From Talinum fruticosum (taxonomy: Eukaryota > Streptophyta > Magnoliopsida > Caryophyllales > Talinaceae): 64,000 nucleotides of DNA. Below are positions 12,561-23,365 of the stretch, one piece after another. The stretch is from contig JAITYX010000011.1 in NCBI GenBank assembly GCA_021018815.1, positions 572,501 through 636,500 on the forward strand, written 5' to 3'. Below the pieces are notes generated by a model. It ran no database searches, was not told where the DNA came from, and saw only the letters and a program-made list of their open reading frames with translations. The translations under genes were made by a program, and so were the position numbers. Positions within the stretch are counted from its first letter, which is position 1. Each line of letters begins with the position of its first letter.

Positions 12561-13555
12561 AAATTGTCCTAATCGAAATTTTTGTCAACGCAACTCACAT
12601 CTAATTTTTTGTAGGCATTTTAAAAAAATTAATAAAATAATCTCTTTGATAAATAAAATACCATAATAACCTTAATATTTTAATTTAGATTTTTTAAAAT
12701 TTTTCCTTCATTCTATAAATAGTTTTAAAATTTAAAGGAAGGGTAATTTAAGAATACTATGATATTACAATTTTTAAAAAAGTAGACGATATTTTTGTGA
12801 CATTCTAATAAAGAAATCTTTTTGAGAGGGGAGAGTAATACAAATAATGCTTATTACTTAGTATACCGAGAAAAATGTTGTGTCGTGGTATAATTACTCG
12901 ACCTAAAAGCGATTTCCGTCCAACATAATGCAATCGTAACAGTCGGATGTGTCAACTCAAACATGACAAGACCCGGACCCAGGCAACGCACACGCACATG
13001 TGTGGTGATCCAAATCGTCCTCAATCTAAACCATAGTGCTAACTTCTCAAATAGTAACGAGGAGGAGGGAGTATTTAAGCCCATGAAGATTGCTCCAAAA
13101 CTTCAATGTGGGACAAAAAAAAGAGAGAAAAATCATGCCATTATCCAATAGCTTACACGTGAGGGATGCATGTGAATAATATATAGTGAGTGTTGTCCCG
13201 TTTGATAAAATATATTACCTTAAAAATGTTTATCAATTTATAAGTTACTTGTCCAGTTATCAATTATTTTTAGGATTGAAACTATAAACTGAGAAATTAT
13301 TAAAGACAATGAACAACACAATCGAGAGTACGATCCTTACTTGGATACGGATAAGTGATGCCTGATTTTTTAAATTTCAAAGAAGTAAGTGATCACTTTA
13401 GTGATTTTAACAGGAATATATTTTTAAAAAAATAAATGTCTAATAATAAAATAAGCAGCTGTACATTGTTGAATATAGTGGGCGATTCTGTCCTTCTCAT
13501 TGGGTTTTCAAAATAAAAAATATGGAAGGGCGTGAATGTGAGTGGCATGTGCCAT
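12561..13555. other. No gene seen upstream of knottin gene 1
   Basis: AT-rich with a moderately GC-rich part at 12890-13090. It includes the distal promoter of the knottin gene, but no specific element could be supported beyond the TATA box. Confidence 0.5.
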
Positions 13556-13568
13556 CTATAAATACGTA
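13556..13568 (+). promoter_or_regulatory. Core promoter (TATA box) of knottin gene 1
   Basis: CTATAAATACGTA lies 109 bp upstream of the ATG. The identical 13-mer is found 98 bp upstream of the paralogue's ATG (60311-60323, minus), although the surrounding sequence is not conserved. Confidence 0.8.
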
Positions 13569-13664
13569 ACACGGCTTCCAGTTCTCTCATCGCATCCAGA
13601 AAACAAAAACCAAGTAGAGTGAGTAAGAGGAGACTAGAAGAGTGAAAACAAAAAGGAAACTAAC

Positions 13665-14257
13665 ATGGCAAAACTTGCAAAGTTCATAGGCCTCTTTGCC
13701 ATCTGCCTTTTTGTAGTGCTTCTTCTTGCTAGCCAAGGCAAGTTCACTATATTTCTTTTTTTTAAAAAATTTTTCCCTTCTATAACAAATAGATCAAATC
13801 CAGTAGTTACTAGCTACACCTTTTAAGTTAAAGACCATCCATTAGACTCCCTATCTTAGGGGTACTTAATAGGGCAACCAGCCCAACGGGGAAGGGAAAA
13901 ACTGCGCCCGAAACAGCCCAGTAGCACCCTAACAGCTTGCCCCAACGAAGAACAAATTGCTTCCCTGAGGCATCAAACCTAGGGTGTGAGGTGGACTCAG
14001 GGCAGGTTGCTCATGCCATTGGGGCTAATAGCTAGGCCTTATAACTAAAACATTATCATTAACTGCATGTACGTATGCGATAGAGTACTATTAATGGATG
14101 CAAATGCGTGTACTTTTATGCAGGTCCAACATTGGCGGAAGCAAAATGCAAAGCCAATGGAGCAAGCTGCACAGAGAATAGTAATCCATGGTGCTGCTCG
14201 GGTTTCTGTTACCGTCAAGTGGGTTGGAAGACAGGGTACTGTAAGAACAGATCATAG
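13665..14257 (+). CDS. Secreted knottin-type antimicrobial peptide, gene 1
   Basis: Exons 13665-13737 and 14124-14257 encode 68 residues. Residues 1 to about 32 are a signal peptide with a hydrophobic core (FIGLFAICLFVVLLLAS) followed by a short GPTLAEA stretch. The mature part of about 36 residues starts near KCKANG. It has six cysteines spaced C-x6-C-x7-CC-x3-C-x10-C and the phrase CCSGFCYRQVGW, as in the plant knottin antimicrobial peptides of Mirabilis, Phytolacca and ice plant. Such peptides are exported and act on fungal and bacterial membranes (known for the family). The intron has a GC donor: only CAAG|GCAAGT gives a phase-1 join to the acceptor TTATGCAG|GTCC; the nearest GT (13742) puts exon 2 out of frame. 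Start chosen as the first ATG after the TATA box. Intact. AATAAA lies at 14485. Confidence 0.92.
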
Positions 14258-15123
14258 AAAACGTATGTGTACTAAGTTGAAGCTGCTACAAAATGGGTCT
14301 AATGTCTTTGAGGATAGGACTTGATCCATTCTAAGTGTTTAACATAATTATGTTTGCGCCATTGTCTTCTATCGGGTTCGTCTTTGTTAGTGTTAATGTC
14401 GTCGTTCTCTGTCACTGTCACCTGTAATACCTCTGTACAAGTTTATGCCATTTTCATGGTGTAAATCTGTTGTATTTGGAACTAAATAAATAGCAGCTTC
14501 GCTCTTTTAAGGACTCAACTTAATTTATTGTGTATTTTTATTTGTCCAAACCGTCTTATGCAATGGTATTTCTGATATTTCTAGCATAGTTGATACAAAT
14601 AAGGCCATTAAGGCCCGATTTCATTTAAATTTAACTTACAGTTTACAGATTCTTAAACTTACAATTAACTTACAAATATTTTAAATCTCCTCATAGTTTC
14701 TTATAACTTTTTACAGTTTACAACTTATATTCTTATAACTCCTTACAACTAAATGGAACAACGCCTAAATTTCAATACGAAAATTTAGATAGAAGATGGA
14801 GACGGTTAGATTGGAAGAACGAAACAGAAATAAGGTAAAACATTCTATATCTTATAGTTTCTAAGGTACTTGTTGCTTAGATTTCTGAAAAATTGCCTCA
14901 ATCTCTTTTTTTTTTTTTTTATAGAAAAAGAAATTTCACTAATAAAAAGTCATACGATATTTATAAATATAATTTTTTGACAAAAATAAATCTAAATACT
15001 ACCTCAATCTCATAAAGACAGTCCATCTAGAGAGAATCACTTTTTGAAACATAAATAAAGTTCTATACATGCTCTAATTAAGCTAATAGGAGCCTTAATA
15101 ATTTTTATTTTTAAAAAATAATA
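14258..15123. other. 3' flank of knottin gene 1, then AT-rich DNA
   Basis: A possible polyadenylation signal AATAAA is at 14485-14490. Short TTACAGTTTAC-like phrases recur at 14637-14760. No further gene was seen before the gypsy element. Confidence 0.5.
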
Positions 15124-15128
15124 GATAC

Positions 15129-15751
15129 TGATTCGGGTATTTTCCGGACAATACCGACTCACCCGCCACGTCACCGACCAACTGTGCCTAATTAGTCGGA
15201 TAACGGAGATCTCGGCCCAAGTCAACCCTTAACGGGTCGGTAAAAGCCCAAAGCCCACTAAGGCAAGGGTTTCCCATACCATGGCAAAGTACTTGTTTTA
15301 CCCCTTTAAAATCTTCTATAAATACTCACCATTTCCCAATCCCAAGGCATGTTATGCTCATTTGACAAGACATCTCATTTGGAAGATAATCACTCAAGTC
15401 TCCAAGCTCTCAAGCTCCTAAGCTCTCAATACTCATCCACACTCATAACGTTCGTCAACGTTCATCGGTACTCATCCCGAGAACTTCCATCTTTGGAAAT
15501 CTTCTCGTCTCCCAAGGAGTCCCCCATGCACATCGAGGAAGATCTCCTCGATCCTTTCAATCAAATCGGATACTAACTTGAGCGTCGGAGGGTCGTTCCC
15601 AGGATCCACCACCCGGGCTTCGCCTTTGCGGGTTCAAGCGGTCGCCATTCGGACTCGAATCGATCGTGCCACGTCCTCGGAACCGGAGCGAGAAATCCTT
15701 CCTCTCTCCGAATCATCATCCACCTCATCAACTCGGATTTCTCCGGAAACA
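15129..15751 (+). repeat. 5' LTR of the gypsy element
   Basis: 623 bp, TG...CA termini (TGATTCGGG to CCGGAAACA). A TATAAATACTC promoter motif sits at about 15317. It matches the 3' LTR end to end. Confidence 0.93.
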
Positions 15752-15754
15752 GTT

Positions 15755-15772
15755 TGGCGCCGTCCGTGGGGA
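15755..15772 (+). other. Primer-binding site of the gypsy element
   Basis: TGGCGCCGTCCGTGGGGA starts three bases after the LTR. The TGGCGCCG start is a form seen in Tat-lineage elements; which tRNA is used was not determined. Confidence 0.7.
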
Positions 15773-15784
15773 TGAAGGTAGCAT

Positions 15785-17545
15785 ATGGTCGCCGGTGGCA
15801 CTCGATCTCGATCCAAGATGACTCGCGATATGAACAACCCACCAGTCCCTCACCCTCATCGTTCAATGCCTACGGGGGCCAATCCCGCGACGCTCCTCAA
15901 GCCGAGGATGCGGAATCGTCTCGGCGGTCTACCGGCAACCACCATACCAGGCCGGAGGGGTACGTCACCTTAGGGGCTCTCCGGAACCTAATAGAGACCC
16001 TTAAAGCGACCGTCGCACGGCAAGTGCAAGAACAAGTGCGAGCCACCATGGAACAGCGCATGCCAATCATGCCTTTCCACTACGCCCCAACTCCTGGGTA
16101 TGGCACAACCCCCAGGGAGGTCAGCTGTTGGCTACTTTTCGGGCGGGATGCCCTCCCACGTAGCCCCGGAACAACCAAGCGAGGCACCAACTACGCTTGC
16201 TTTTGAACAGCCAAGTGCCCTCCCAACAAGGCGTCATGAAGAAGGTGACGCTCGAGGGATTATCGACGCAAAGAAAGCTCTCCATAAAGCCAACGAGAAT
16301 ATTGCAACTTCGCACACGGCCTCGACCCCTCATGCTACCCACAGCAGACGTTCTGCCTGGTTCGACGATCATGGCGACGCCCTTGCCCCAAACATGGAGC
16401 GAGGACCCTAGGGGAGCAGAAGGTCCGCTAGTCCTGTACGATCGAGTCACACGTAGCCACAATTCTCGGCGAGCCTACAATGCTCCAAGGCGCGACCAAG
16501 AGCTGTCCGTCGCCCTGGAGCGGGAGCGATCAAGAGAAAGGCGTCATGAGCAATCAAATCGAAGGGTCCCGAGAAGTCGGAGAGGACCAGGCGCACTCCT
16601 CCTCGATCCGAGAGGAGGAAGAGTCCTTCCCCGGTGGAAGTTCCACGCCATCAACCCCGTGCGAGTCCCCATCTCCGGCTCCGATTCAAGGCCAACCCAA
16701 AATACTTTCAACACTCCATTTTCGAAGAAGATTATGAATGCCCCTGGATGAAGAAGATAAAGGTCCCAAACATTGATCCATACAATGGCACAACCGATCC
16801 CGAAGATCACTTGGCGTACTACAAGTCCCACATGTACGTTCGGGACGGGGACGATGCAACCTACTGCCGATTCTTCCTCGCTACACTAAAGGGAGTCGCG
16901 CAGAAATGGTTCAACAATCTTCCCCAAGGGAGCATATCTTCCTTTGAAGAGTTATGCGAGAAATTCGTCGCACAATTCATCGCGAGTTGCAAGCGTAAGA
17001 AGACTAGCATCCACCTCCCCAAGATTAAGCAAGGGAGAAACGAGACCCTTAAGGACTATGTCCGAAGGTTTCATGGAGAGGTCGTCCTTATCTCCGACCT
17101 GCAAGACAGAGTTGCCTACACTGCCTTCCTTAACGGACTCAAAAGCGGAAGATTCAAATTTTCCTCGCTAAACAAAAGGTGTCCACCTTGGCGAAGCACT
17201 CCGAAAGGCGGCCGACTTTATTCGAGGCCATAGAGATCCGCACGGAGGAAGGAGATGAGGTCGAAAGAAAGGAGGAGATGGAAAATGTAATCCTCGAAAT
17301 GAAGTTGACCACCGCTTCAGCACCGACCCCCAAAGTATTCCGATGGAGATCAAAGGGCACCCCATGCTCAAGAAACCACCTCCCATGTCGACTCCTACGA
17401 AGCGCGAGCTTCCAACAAATATTGCGAATTTCATGAACAAACCGGACACAACACTACAGAGTGTCGCGCGTTAAAGAAGGCGCTTGGGGTGTTAGCGGAT
17501 AACGGGCAAATTGATCGTTTCCTCAAAAAGATACTTGTGGAGCAC
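15785..17545 (+). pseudogene. Gypsy gag remnant
   Basis: A likely start is MVAGGTRSRSK at 15785, after which the reading moves between frames. The best-preserved core, at about 16740-17160, is a capsid-type Retrotrans_gag domain (VPNIDPYNGTTDPEDHLAYY; GVAQKWFNNLP; NETLKDYVRRFHGE). The frame then shifts near 17165 (STLAKHSERRPTLFEAIE). At 17417-17545 it ends with a zinc-knuckle-like motif, YCEFHEQTGHNTTECRALK, typical of Tat-lineage gag in place of a CCHC knuckle. It would form virus-like particles and package element RNA. Several frameshifts disrupt it in this sequence; some could be base-calling errors, but the number argues for real decay. Confidence 0.8.
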
Positions 17546-17639
17546 AAGGAGGTTCTTCAAGGCAAGGATATGAGCACTACGATGATGACGATACTACTAA
17601 GATTGTAGCCACCATCGTCTGGGGATTTGTAGGGGCACG

Positions 17640-18230
17640 ACCCTCTCCTCCCGGAAGGTTCACCTCGGGAGCGCTCAACAAGTCTTGATCACCGGCCAAC
17701 CTCCACCTCCGAAGGTGCCCACAGTGACCTTCGGAAAACAAGATTTGAAAAGCATGGCCGCCCCACATGAGGATCCTTTGGTCATCACATCGAAGATTTC
17801 GGACGTCATAGTCCGCGGGGTTCTTATCGACACGAGGAGCTCGGTAGATGTCATCACCATGGAATGCCTAAGACAGCTGAAGTATGCCCCTCAAAATCTT
17901 GTTTCCCTCGTCAATCCTATCGTCGGATTTGGAGAGCGGACGACACACCCCATAGGCATGATCCGCCTACCAATTAGGGTTGGAGAGAAGGTCGGGGCCG
18001 AAACATCGAAGTCAAATTCCTAGTGATCGACATCCCCTCTCGCCTACAATGTCATCATTGGACGTCCCACCCTCAACAAGATCAAAGCGGTCGTCGCTCC
18101 ATACCTTCTCCTTATGAAGTATGAGCTTGATGATGGATCCGTAGGTGAGACCTATGGAGACCAAAAGACCGCACGTGAATGCTATGTAGTAAGCCTTCGA
18201 CCTTTGATGGAGAAGCGAGAAGAGGAGGGA
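17640..18230 (+). pseudogene. Gypsy aspartic protease (retropepsin) remnant
   Basis: The frame at 17685-18023 contains VITSKISDVIVRGVLIDT, where the family's active-site DTGSS reads DTRSS (near 17829), a glycine-to-arginine change expected to damage the flap/active-site loop. After a frameshift near 18000 it continues with FLVIDIPS, AYNVIIGRPTLNKIKAVV and DQKTARECY, which in Tat elements lies just before the reverse transcriptase. Here the sequence then leaves the family: nothing like a reverse transcriptase follows. Confidence 0.8.
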
Positions 18231-19924
18231 AGACTCATGATGATCCTAAGGGTAAGAAGCCAAAAGCGGAGCCCCAACCAAAGTCTTCGAGACGATGATG
18301 GTGTGCTTCACCACCACAGGAAATCATGTCAAGGTCCGACTTGCGCCTCCCGAAGACATCGAACTCGGGAGATAATGGTGCTTATGTAAATAATGCGAGC
18401 TCATTGTGCGGAGTGGGGGCCTTTCTTTAAAGACCCACCCAGCAGAGTCCCAAAGATTTTGTAAAGGAATCACCCACAATTGATGCGACTTTTCCGAAAA
18501 CGCTCAACGGGGCACACATTCCTCTCTTTTGTACGGACTTCGATCTTTTATCAATACAATGAGCAAGCTTTACGCATCTTTACGTCCCATACTTTACTCT
18601 AAGACAATCTTGGGGGCATGAATAGGGGCTAATACAATCCCCTAGAACACCCAAGTCCCTAGTTCCTTTCGTTGTATTTTCTTAACTTTGTCAAAGTTAG
18701 AAGAAAAAGTAGGGGCTAATATGACCCCCTAAGGCAGCCTACGCTGCTAGTTTCTTTCGTTGTATGTTTTTCATTGTGCTCGATTTTGGGGGCAACACTG
18801 AGGCTAATACAATCCCCTAGGATAGCCAAGTTGTAAAACTCAAAGAAGACCCAACTATGATGAAGGGTGATCATGTGCCCCAAGTGGCAAGAAAGTAAAA
18901 ATCGACAATAATAAAAAGAAGCAACGAGGCAAGTGAGCATCCAACAAGCATCAAAGCAAGGATCGATCGAAGATAAAAGTTCAAACAAAACGAAAGAGTA
19001 TCAAGTCATAATGGCACGCGAGGATGTAAAAATAACTCATATCCCACGAAGAGTCATGGAAAGGGGGCCAATCCTCGGAGCCATCTTTGGCATCCTCGCC
19101 AACGTCGTCATCCTCGGAGATCTCCCCTCCTTTGGTGCTTCTTCCTAAGGGGATTGATACGGCCAAAGAGCTTGACTCCAAAGTAAGACCTTCGGAGCGA
19201 GATCCAAGCATAAGACAAGTAAATGCCAAGCATGAAGAGATCAACTAGGGTCTTCGAGATGTGTACATTCGTCAAAAGAAGGCCTTTTGGACGAAAAAAT
19301 ATTGAGCGTACGCGACTCGATAAGCGAAGATCTCATAGGATCATAGAGGATCCCTAGGAGACATCACTTAAGCTCTCAGTCACCGAAAAAAGCACAAGAG
19401 CTCCGAATTCAGGCAAAGGTTAATCGGGTGCCCATATTTTTTCTAAAAAAGAAGGGAGCGATGGTTCGCAAATTAAAGACGAAGAAGATTTTTTGGCCGT
19501 CAAGGCGCACGGTCATAGCCCAACGCTAAACGTCGTTTGATGACATCAAGCTCGGAGGCAAACGAGAAGCTAACGAAGACCTCCAGCGTAAAATTACGAC
19601 TTGGGCACAATCGGAGGCACCCTACGAAGGCCCATACTAAAGAGTTGATACAATTTAAGCCTAACGGAGAGTCAACACGAGCTCATTGAAGAGGGGTTTG
19701 ATTTTTCTCGATCATAAAACGCCTAATATGTTTCGACTAACGGAGCCGGGGCCATCGCATTTCCGCTACGAATTAGGTTGATATTCTCCGTCCGAAGGAG
19801 CCTACAATTTATTCGCTCTAAAATCGAGGTCGGTATTTTTCCATCCCCTTTGAAAATTTTTTGCGCATAAAATTGGTTGGGAATGTTTCCCAAAAAATAT
19901 GTCAACTCAAAAAAAAAAAAAAAG
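18231..19924. other. Gypsy interior without coding domains, three ~90-bp repeats
   Basis: The phrase GGGGCTAATA(C/T)(A/G)A followed by CCCCCTA or TCCCCTAG recurs at about 18627, 18712 and 18800, each followed by a CCAAGT or similar phrase and a TTTCGTTGTAT tract in the first two. The rest shows no open frame of note and no RT, RNase H or integrase motifs on either strand. Confidence 0.6.
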
Positions 19925-20735
19925 TCGGTAGAGAGGGGCTGCCCGAGGACTCGGCCTCGGGGTCGGTCCCGGGACTCGGCCTCGGGGTCGGTCCGGGACT
20001 CGGCCTCGGGGTCGGTCCCGGGACTCGGCCTCGGGGTCGGTCGCCGGGCGGGGTCCACCGAGGGGGCGTGAGGGTTCGGCGGCGCAGAGGGGAGCGCCGA
20101 GTGAAAAGTCTCGCGCGGGGAGGGGCTCGGTCCGGGGTCGGCCTCGGGGTCGGCCTCGCGGGGGTGTGGCGAGGGTCGGCCGCACGGGGGTGTGCCGAGG
20201 GGTCGGCCTCGCGGGGGTGTGAGGACGGGTCGGCCGCACGGGGGTGTGCCGAGGGGTCGGCCTCGCGGGGAGGGTCGGCCGCACGGGGGTGTGTCGAGGG
20301 GTCGGCCTCGCGGGGGTAAGTCGAGGGGTCGGCCTCGCGGAGGGGTGCCGAGGGTTCGGCAGCACGGGGGTGTGCCGAGGGGTCGGCCTCGCGGGGGTGC
20401 ACCGAGGGGTCGGCCTCGCGGGGGTGCACCGAGGGTGGGCCTCGCGGGGGTGTGTCGAGGGTCGGCCGCACGGGGGTGTGCTGAGGGGTCGGCCTCGCGG
20501 GGTTGTGTCGAAGGGTCGGCCCCGCGGGGGTGTGTCGAGGGGTCGGCCTCGCGGGGTGTGTGTGTGAGGGGTCGCCGCGAGGGGTGGGCATGAGGGGTCG
20601 CCGCGAGGGTGTGCGTGAGGGTCGCCGTGAGGGGTGCGCGTGAGTGTACGTGAGGGGTCGCCGCAAGGGGTGTGTGTGAGGGGTCACTGCGAGGGGTGTG
20701 CGTGAGGGGTCGGTGCGAGGGGTGTGGAGAGGTAG
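19925..20735 (+). repeat. G-rich minisatellite inside the gypsy element
   Basis: About 800 bp of imperfect units of roughly 20-40 bp based on GGGGTCGGCCTCGCGGG alternating with GGTGTGCCGA, beginning with four copies of GGGACTCGGCCTCGGGGTCGG. GGGG runs recur on the plus strand throughout, so G-quadruplex or R-loop formation is plausible (inference). Long open frames on both strands (one 261 codons) are by-products of the repeat. Confidence 0.9.
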
Positions 20736-20815
20736 CGTAATTATTTGGGGTTGGAGTCGTAGCGTAAGTATTTGGGTTGGAGTCGTAGCGTAAGTATTTG
20801 GGGTTGGAGTCGTAA
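20731..20815 (+). repeat. Three tandem ~29-bp units
   Basis: AGCGTAA(T/G)TATTTGG followed by GGTTGGAGTCGT occurs three times in succession. Confidence 0.8.
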
Positions 20816-21050
20816 ACCCCTCAAGATTGAAATTTGCGTTAAATTCTCAAAAACTTTCCGTAACGAAGCATATGATTGCGGAGTCCGAACGTCTCTCGAC
20901 GACAAGCAACGACTTAGCCTCCGGGAGCTAATAAGTCTCATTTCCACCTCCACAAGGGGACATCCTTCGAAGTTACGGTAGCGATAACGCCTTCGGGAGC
21001 TAAAAATAATACGCCTAACTTCATAAAAGGAACACCTCTTAGAGGACACA

Positions 21051-21600
21051 CAATCATGCACTTCTAAGCCTACGGGAGCTGGAAGGTCGCGTAAAGATCT
21101 ATGTCCGCATGGGCACTCGCACTCCTAAGTTAAGGTTAGGGGTCGCGCTCTCGTGGGATGTTCCCTAGCGAGAATCATGCACTTCTAAGCCTACGGGAGC
21201 TGGAAGGTCGCGTAAAGACCCATGTCCGCATGGGCACTCGCACTCCTAACTTAAGGTTAGGAGGTCGCGCTCGACAATCATGCACTTCTAAGCCTACGAG
21301 AGCTGGAAGGTCGCGTAAAGACCTATTTCCACATGGGCACTCGCACTCCTAACTTAAGGTTAGGAGGTCGTGCTCGACAATCATGCACTTCTAAGCCTAC
21401 GGGAGGCTGGAAGGTCGCGTAAAGACCCATGTCCGCATGGGCACTCGCACTCCTAACTTAAGGTTAGGAGGTCGCGCTCTACGATCATGCACTTCTAAGC
21501 CCACGGGAGGCTGGAAGGTCGCACAAAGACCCATGTCCGCATGGGCACTTGCACTCCTAACTTCGGATTAGGGGTCGCGCTCTCCGTGAGATATGCCCTC
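21051..21600 (+). repeat. Five tandem 104-122-bp units inside the gypsy element
   Basis: Units start at AATCATGCACTTCTAAGCC near 21052, 21173, 21276, 21380 and 21484. Each carries GGAAGGTCGC, CCGCATGGGCACTCGC (or a variant) and ACTTAAGGTTAGG. A decayed sixth copy (TTCATGCACTTTCAAGCC) is at about 21614, and the phrase GCCTCCGGGAGCTAA upstream at 20930 suggests still older copies. Non-coding. Confidence 0.88.
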
Positions 21601-21920
21601 GCGAGATAATTACGTTCATGCACTTTCAAGCCTCCGGGAGCTGAAAGGTCGCATAAAAGACCCATAACAACATTACCGTGGGCAAACCCACTTTCTTCGA
21701 ATCCGAGGCGCTTAGGGGCTGGGACGCCTTGAGAGCCCTAAAAGGACCACGGGAGGACTCATCCTCCACATAAGAGCCCCCGGGAGGATCACAAGAGAAC
21801 TCATCCTCCTCGCAAGACTCCTTTTTAACCCCAAGGGGCTAAGTAAAAAATCATCCACCACAAACAAAGCGTCAACAATGGGATAGGAAGGCGAAGAAAA
21901 GTAAGGTTGGCAAAGCCAAC

Positions 21921-21941
21921 TTCATTCATTCATTCATTCAT
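21921..21941 (+). repeat. TTCA microsatellite
   Basis: Five perfect TTCA units inside the gypsy element. Confidence 0.9.
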
Positions 21942-22100
21942 GGAGACAAGAACAAGCAACGCGCCATTACAAGAGAAGCAAAGCGTATAAAACTCAAGAT
22001 ACTACGCTACGACGCTATGGCTATACTAATACGCTACGGTTACACTACTTAGACGAAATGAGAGCCCCGGCTACCACATCACTTCTCCTTCGAAAGGTTC

Positions 22101-22682
22101 CTATTTTTCTCCGCCGGAAGGTTCCTCTTCTTCTCGGCGGGAGGCCAATCCCCTTTGCCTTGGGCAAGTCCCTACGTTCATCAAAGGAATGGATCGAAGG
22201 GTCATCCACCGACTCGCCACTCTCCATAGGAAGATTAGAAGACGAGCCAACACTCGAGCGGCCCCTTCACCCGCCGCATCACTTGCTGAAAAGCTCGGGT
22301 TCGTTGCCCGAAGTTCGACGAAGAGATCATGGTTGCACTCCACCCGGGCCTCAAGAATATCCCACTCGGAGCGGATCGTGGCTTGAAACAATTTATCATA
22401 CTCCTCACCGTCATTTATCAACCTCAGCTTCCAAGCATCATCAATGAGAAGCTGGTAGAACGTTCTGCGACAAAGGATGGCCGGCAACGCTCCATCGCTG
22501 TTTCTCGGTTGAAGCAAGGACACAACTTCTCGTATCCGACCGGAAGCGCTCGAACGCTCATTTTCTCCTAAGCAAGAGAAAAGAGAAGGTTGAAGAAGTG
22601 GAAATGTGATATCCTTATCAAGATTCACCCCTTGTTTATAAGAACTTGGGGTCATAAAGGCATAGCGGAATGGACTCCACAT
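22101..22682 (-). CDS. Antisense additional ORF of the gypsy element, unknown function
   Basis: A 193-codon ATG-to-stop frame on the strand opposite to gag, ending just upstream of the 3' LTR. It has balanced amino-acid use, unlike the repeat-driven frames nearby. A central part looks like amphipathic helices (DAWKLRLINDGEEYDKLF; TIRSEWDILEARVE), and the C-terminus is basic and acidic (SRREEEEPSGGEK). Tat-lineage elements of the Retand type are known to carry antisense ORFs between pol and the 3' LTR, which fits the position. I do not recognise the family and assign no function. It could be a fortuitous frame, but its length in non-repetitive sequence and its position argue for a real one. 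Confidence 0.5.
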   Translation of the reverse strand: MWSPFRYAFMTPSSYKQGVNLDKDITFPLLQPSLFSCLGENERSSASGRIREVVSLLQPRNSDGALPAILCRRTFYQLLIDDAWKLRLINDGEEYDKLFQATIRSEWDILEARVECNHDLFVELRATNPSFSASDAAGEGAARVLARLLIFLWRVASRWMTLRSIPLMNVGTCPRQRGLASRREEEEPSGGEK

Positions 22683-22718
22683 TCCACCTACCTACCTCGG
22701 GAGGCATGCAGGCGAACG

Positions 22719-22730
22719 TGAGGGGCTAAA
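22719..22730 (+). other. Polypurine tract of the gypsy element
   Basis: The purine-rich GTGAGGGGCTAAA stretch directly precedes TGATTCGGG of the 3' LTR, the usual place of plus-strand priming. Confidence 0.65.
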
Positions 22731-23360
22731 TGATTCGGGTATTTCCTGGACAATACCAGCTCACTCGCCATGTCACTAGCCAAGCTGTGCCTAATCGGTC
22801 GGATAACGGAGATCTCGGACCAAGCCAACCCTTAACGGGTCGGGTAAAAGCCCAAAGCCCACTAGGGCAAGGGCTTCCCATACCATGGCAAAGTACTTGT
22901 TTTACCCCTTTAAAATCTTCTATAAATACTCACCATTTCCCAATCCCAAGGCATGTTATGCTCATTTGACAAGACATCTCATTTGGAGGATAATCACTCA
23001 AGTCTCCAAGCTCTCAAGCTCCTAAGCTCTCAATACTCATCCACACTCATAACGTTCATCAACGTTCATCGAGCACTCATCCCGAGAACTTCCATCTTTG
23101 GAAATCTTCTCGTCTCCCAAGGAATCCCCCACGCACATCGAGGAAGATCTCCTCGATCCTTTCAATCAAATCAGATACTAACTTGAGCGTCGGAAGGGCG
23201 TTCCCGGGATCCACCACCCGGGGTTTCGCCTTTTTGCGGGTTCAAGCAGTCGTCATTCGGACTCGGATCGATCGTGCCACGTCCTCGGAACCGGAGCGAG
23301 TAAATCCTTCCTCTCTCCGAATCATCATCCACCTCATCAACTCAGATTTCTCCGGAAACG
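22731..23360 (+). repeat. 3' LTR of the gypsy element
   Basis: 630 bp, matching 15129-15751; last base G instead of A (CCGGAAACG). It is followed directly by the GATAC target duplication. Confidence 0.93.
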
Positions 23361-23365
23361 GATAC

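Larger units (their letters stand above)
15129..23360 (+). mobile_element. Complete non-autonomous Ty3/gypsy element, Tat/Retand-like
   Basis: 8,232 bp bounded by LTRs 15129-15751 and 22731-23360 and flanked on both sides by the 5-bp target duplication GATAC (15124-15128, 23361-23365). A primer-binding site follows the 5' LTR and a purine tract precedes the 3' LTR. Gag and retropepsin remnants read in the sense direction to about 18230. The remaining 4.5 kb hold no recognisable reverse transcriptase, RNase H or integrase, only tandem arrays and one antisense ORF. The CxFHxxxGHxTxxCxxLK motif in gag and the protease style point to the Tat lineage. LTRs differ visibly, mostly in the first 170 bp, so the insertion is not brand new. 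It is presumably mobilised by proteins of a related complete element. Confidence 0.92.

Noticed and set aside
13741..13743. GT donor at 13742 for knottin gene 1
   Set aside because: It gives phase 2 and puts exon 2 out of frame; the GC donor at 13738 gives the correct frame.
19861..20687. Long Arg/Gly/Pro-rich frames on both strands, one of 261 codons
   Set aside because: They are created by the G-rich minisatellite; frames overlap on both strands and simply mirror the repeat unit.
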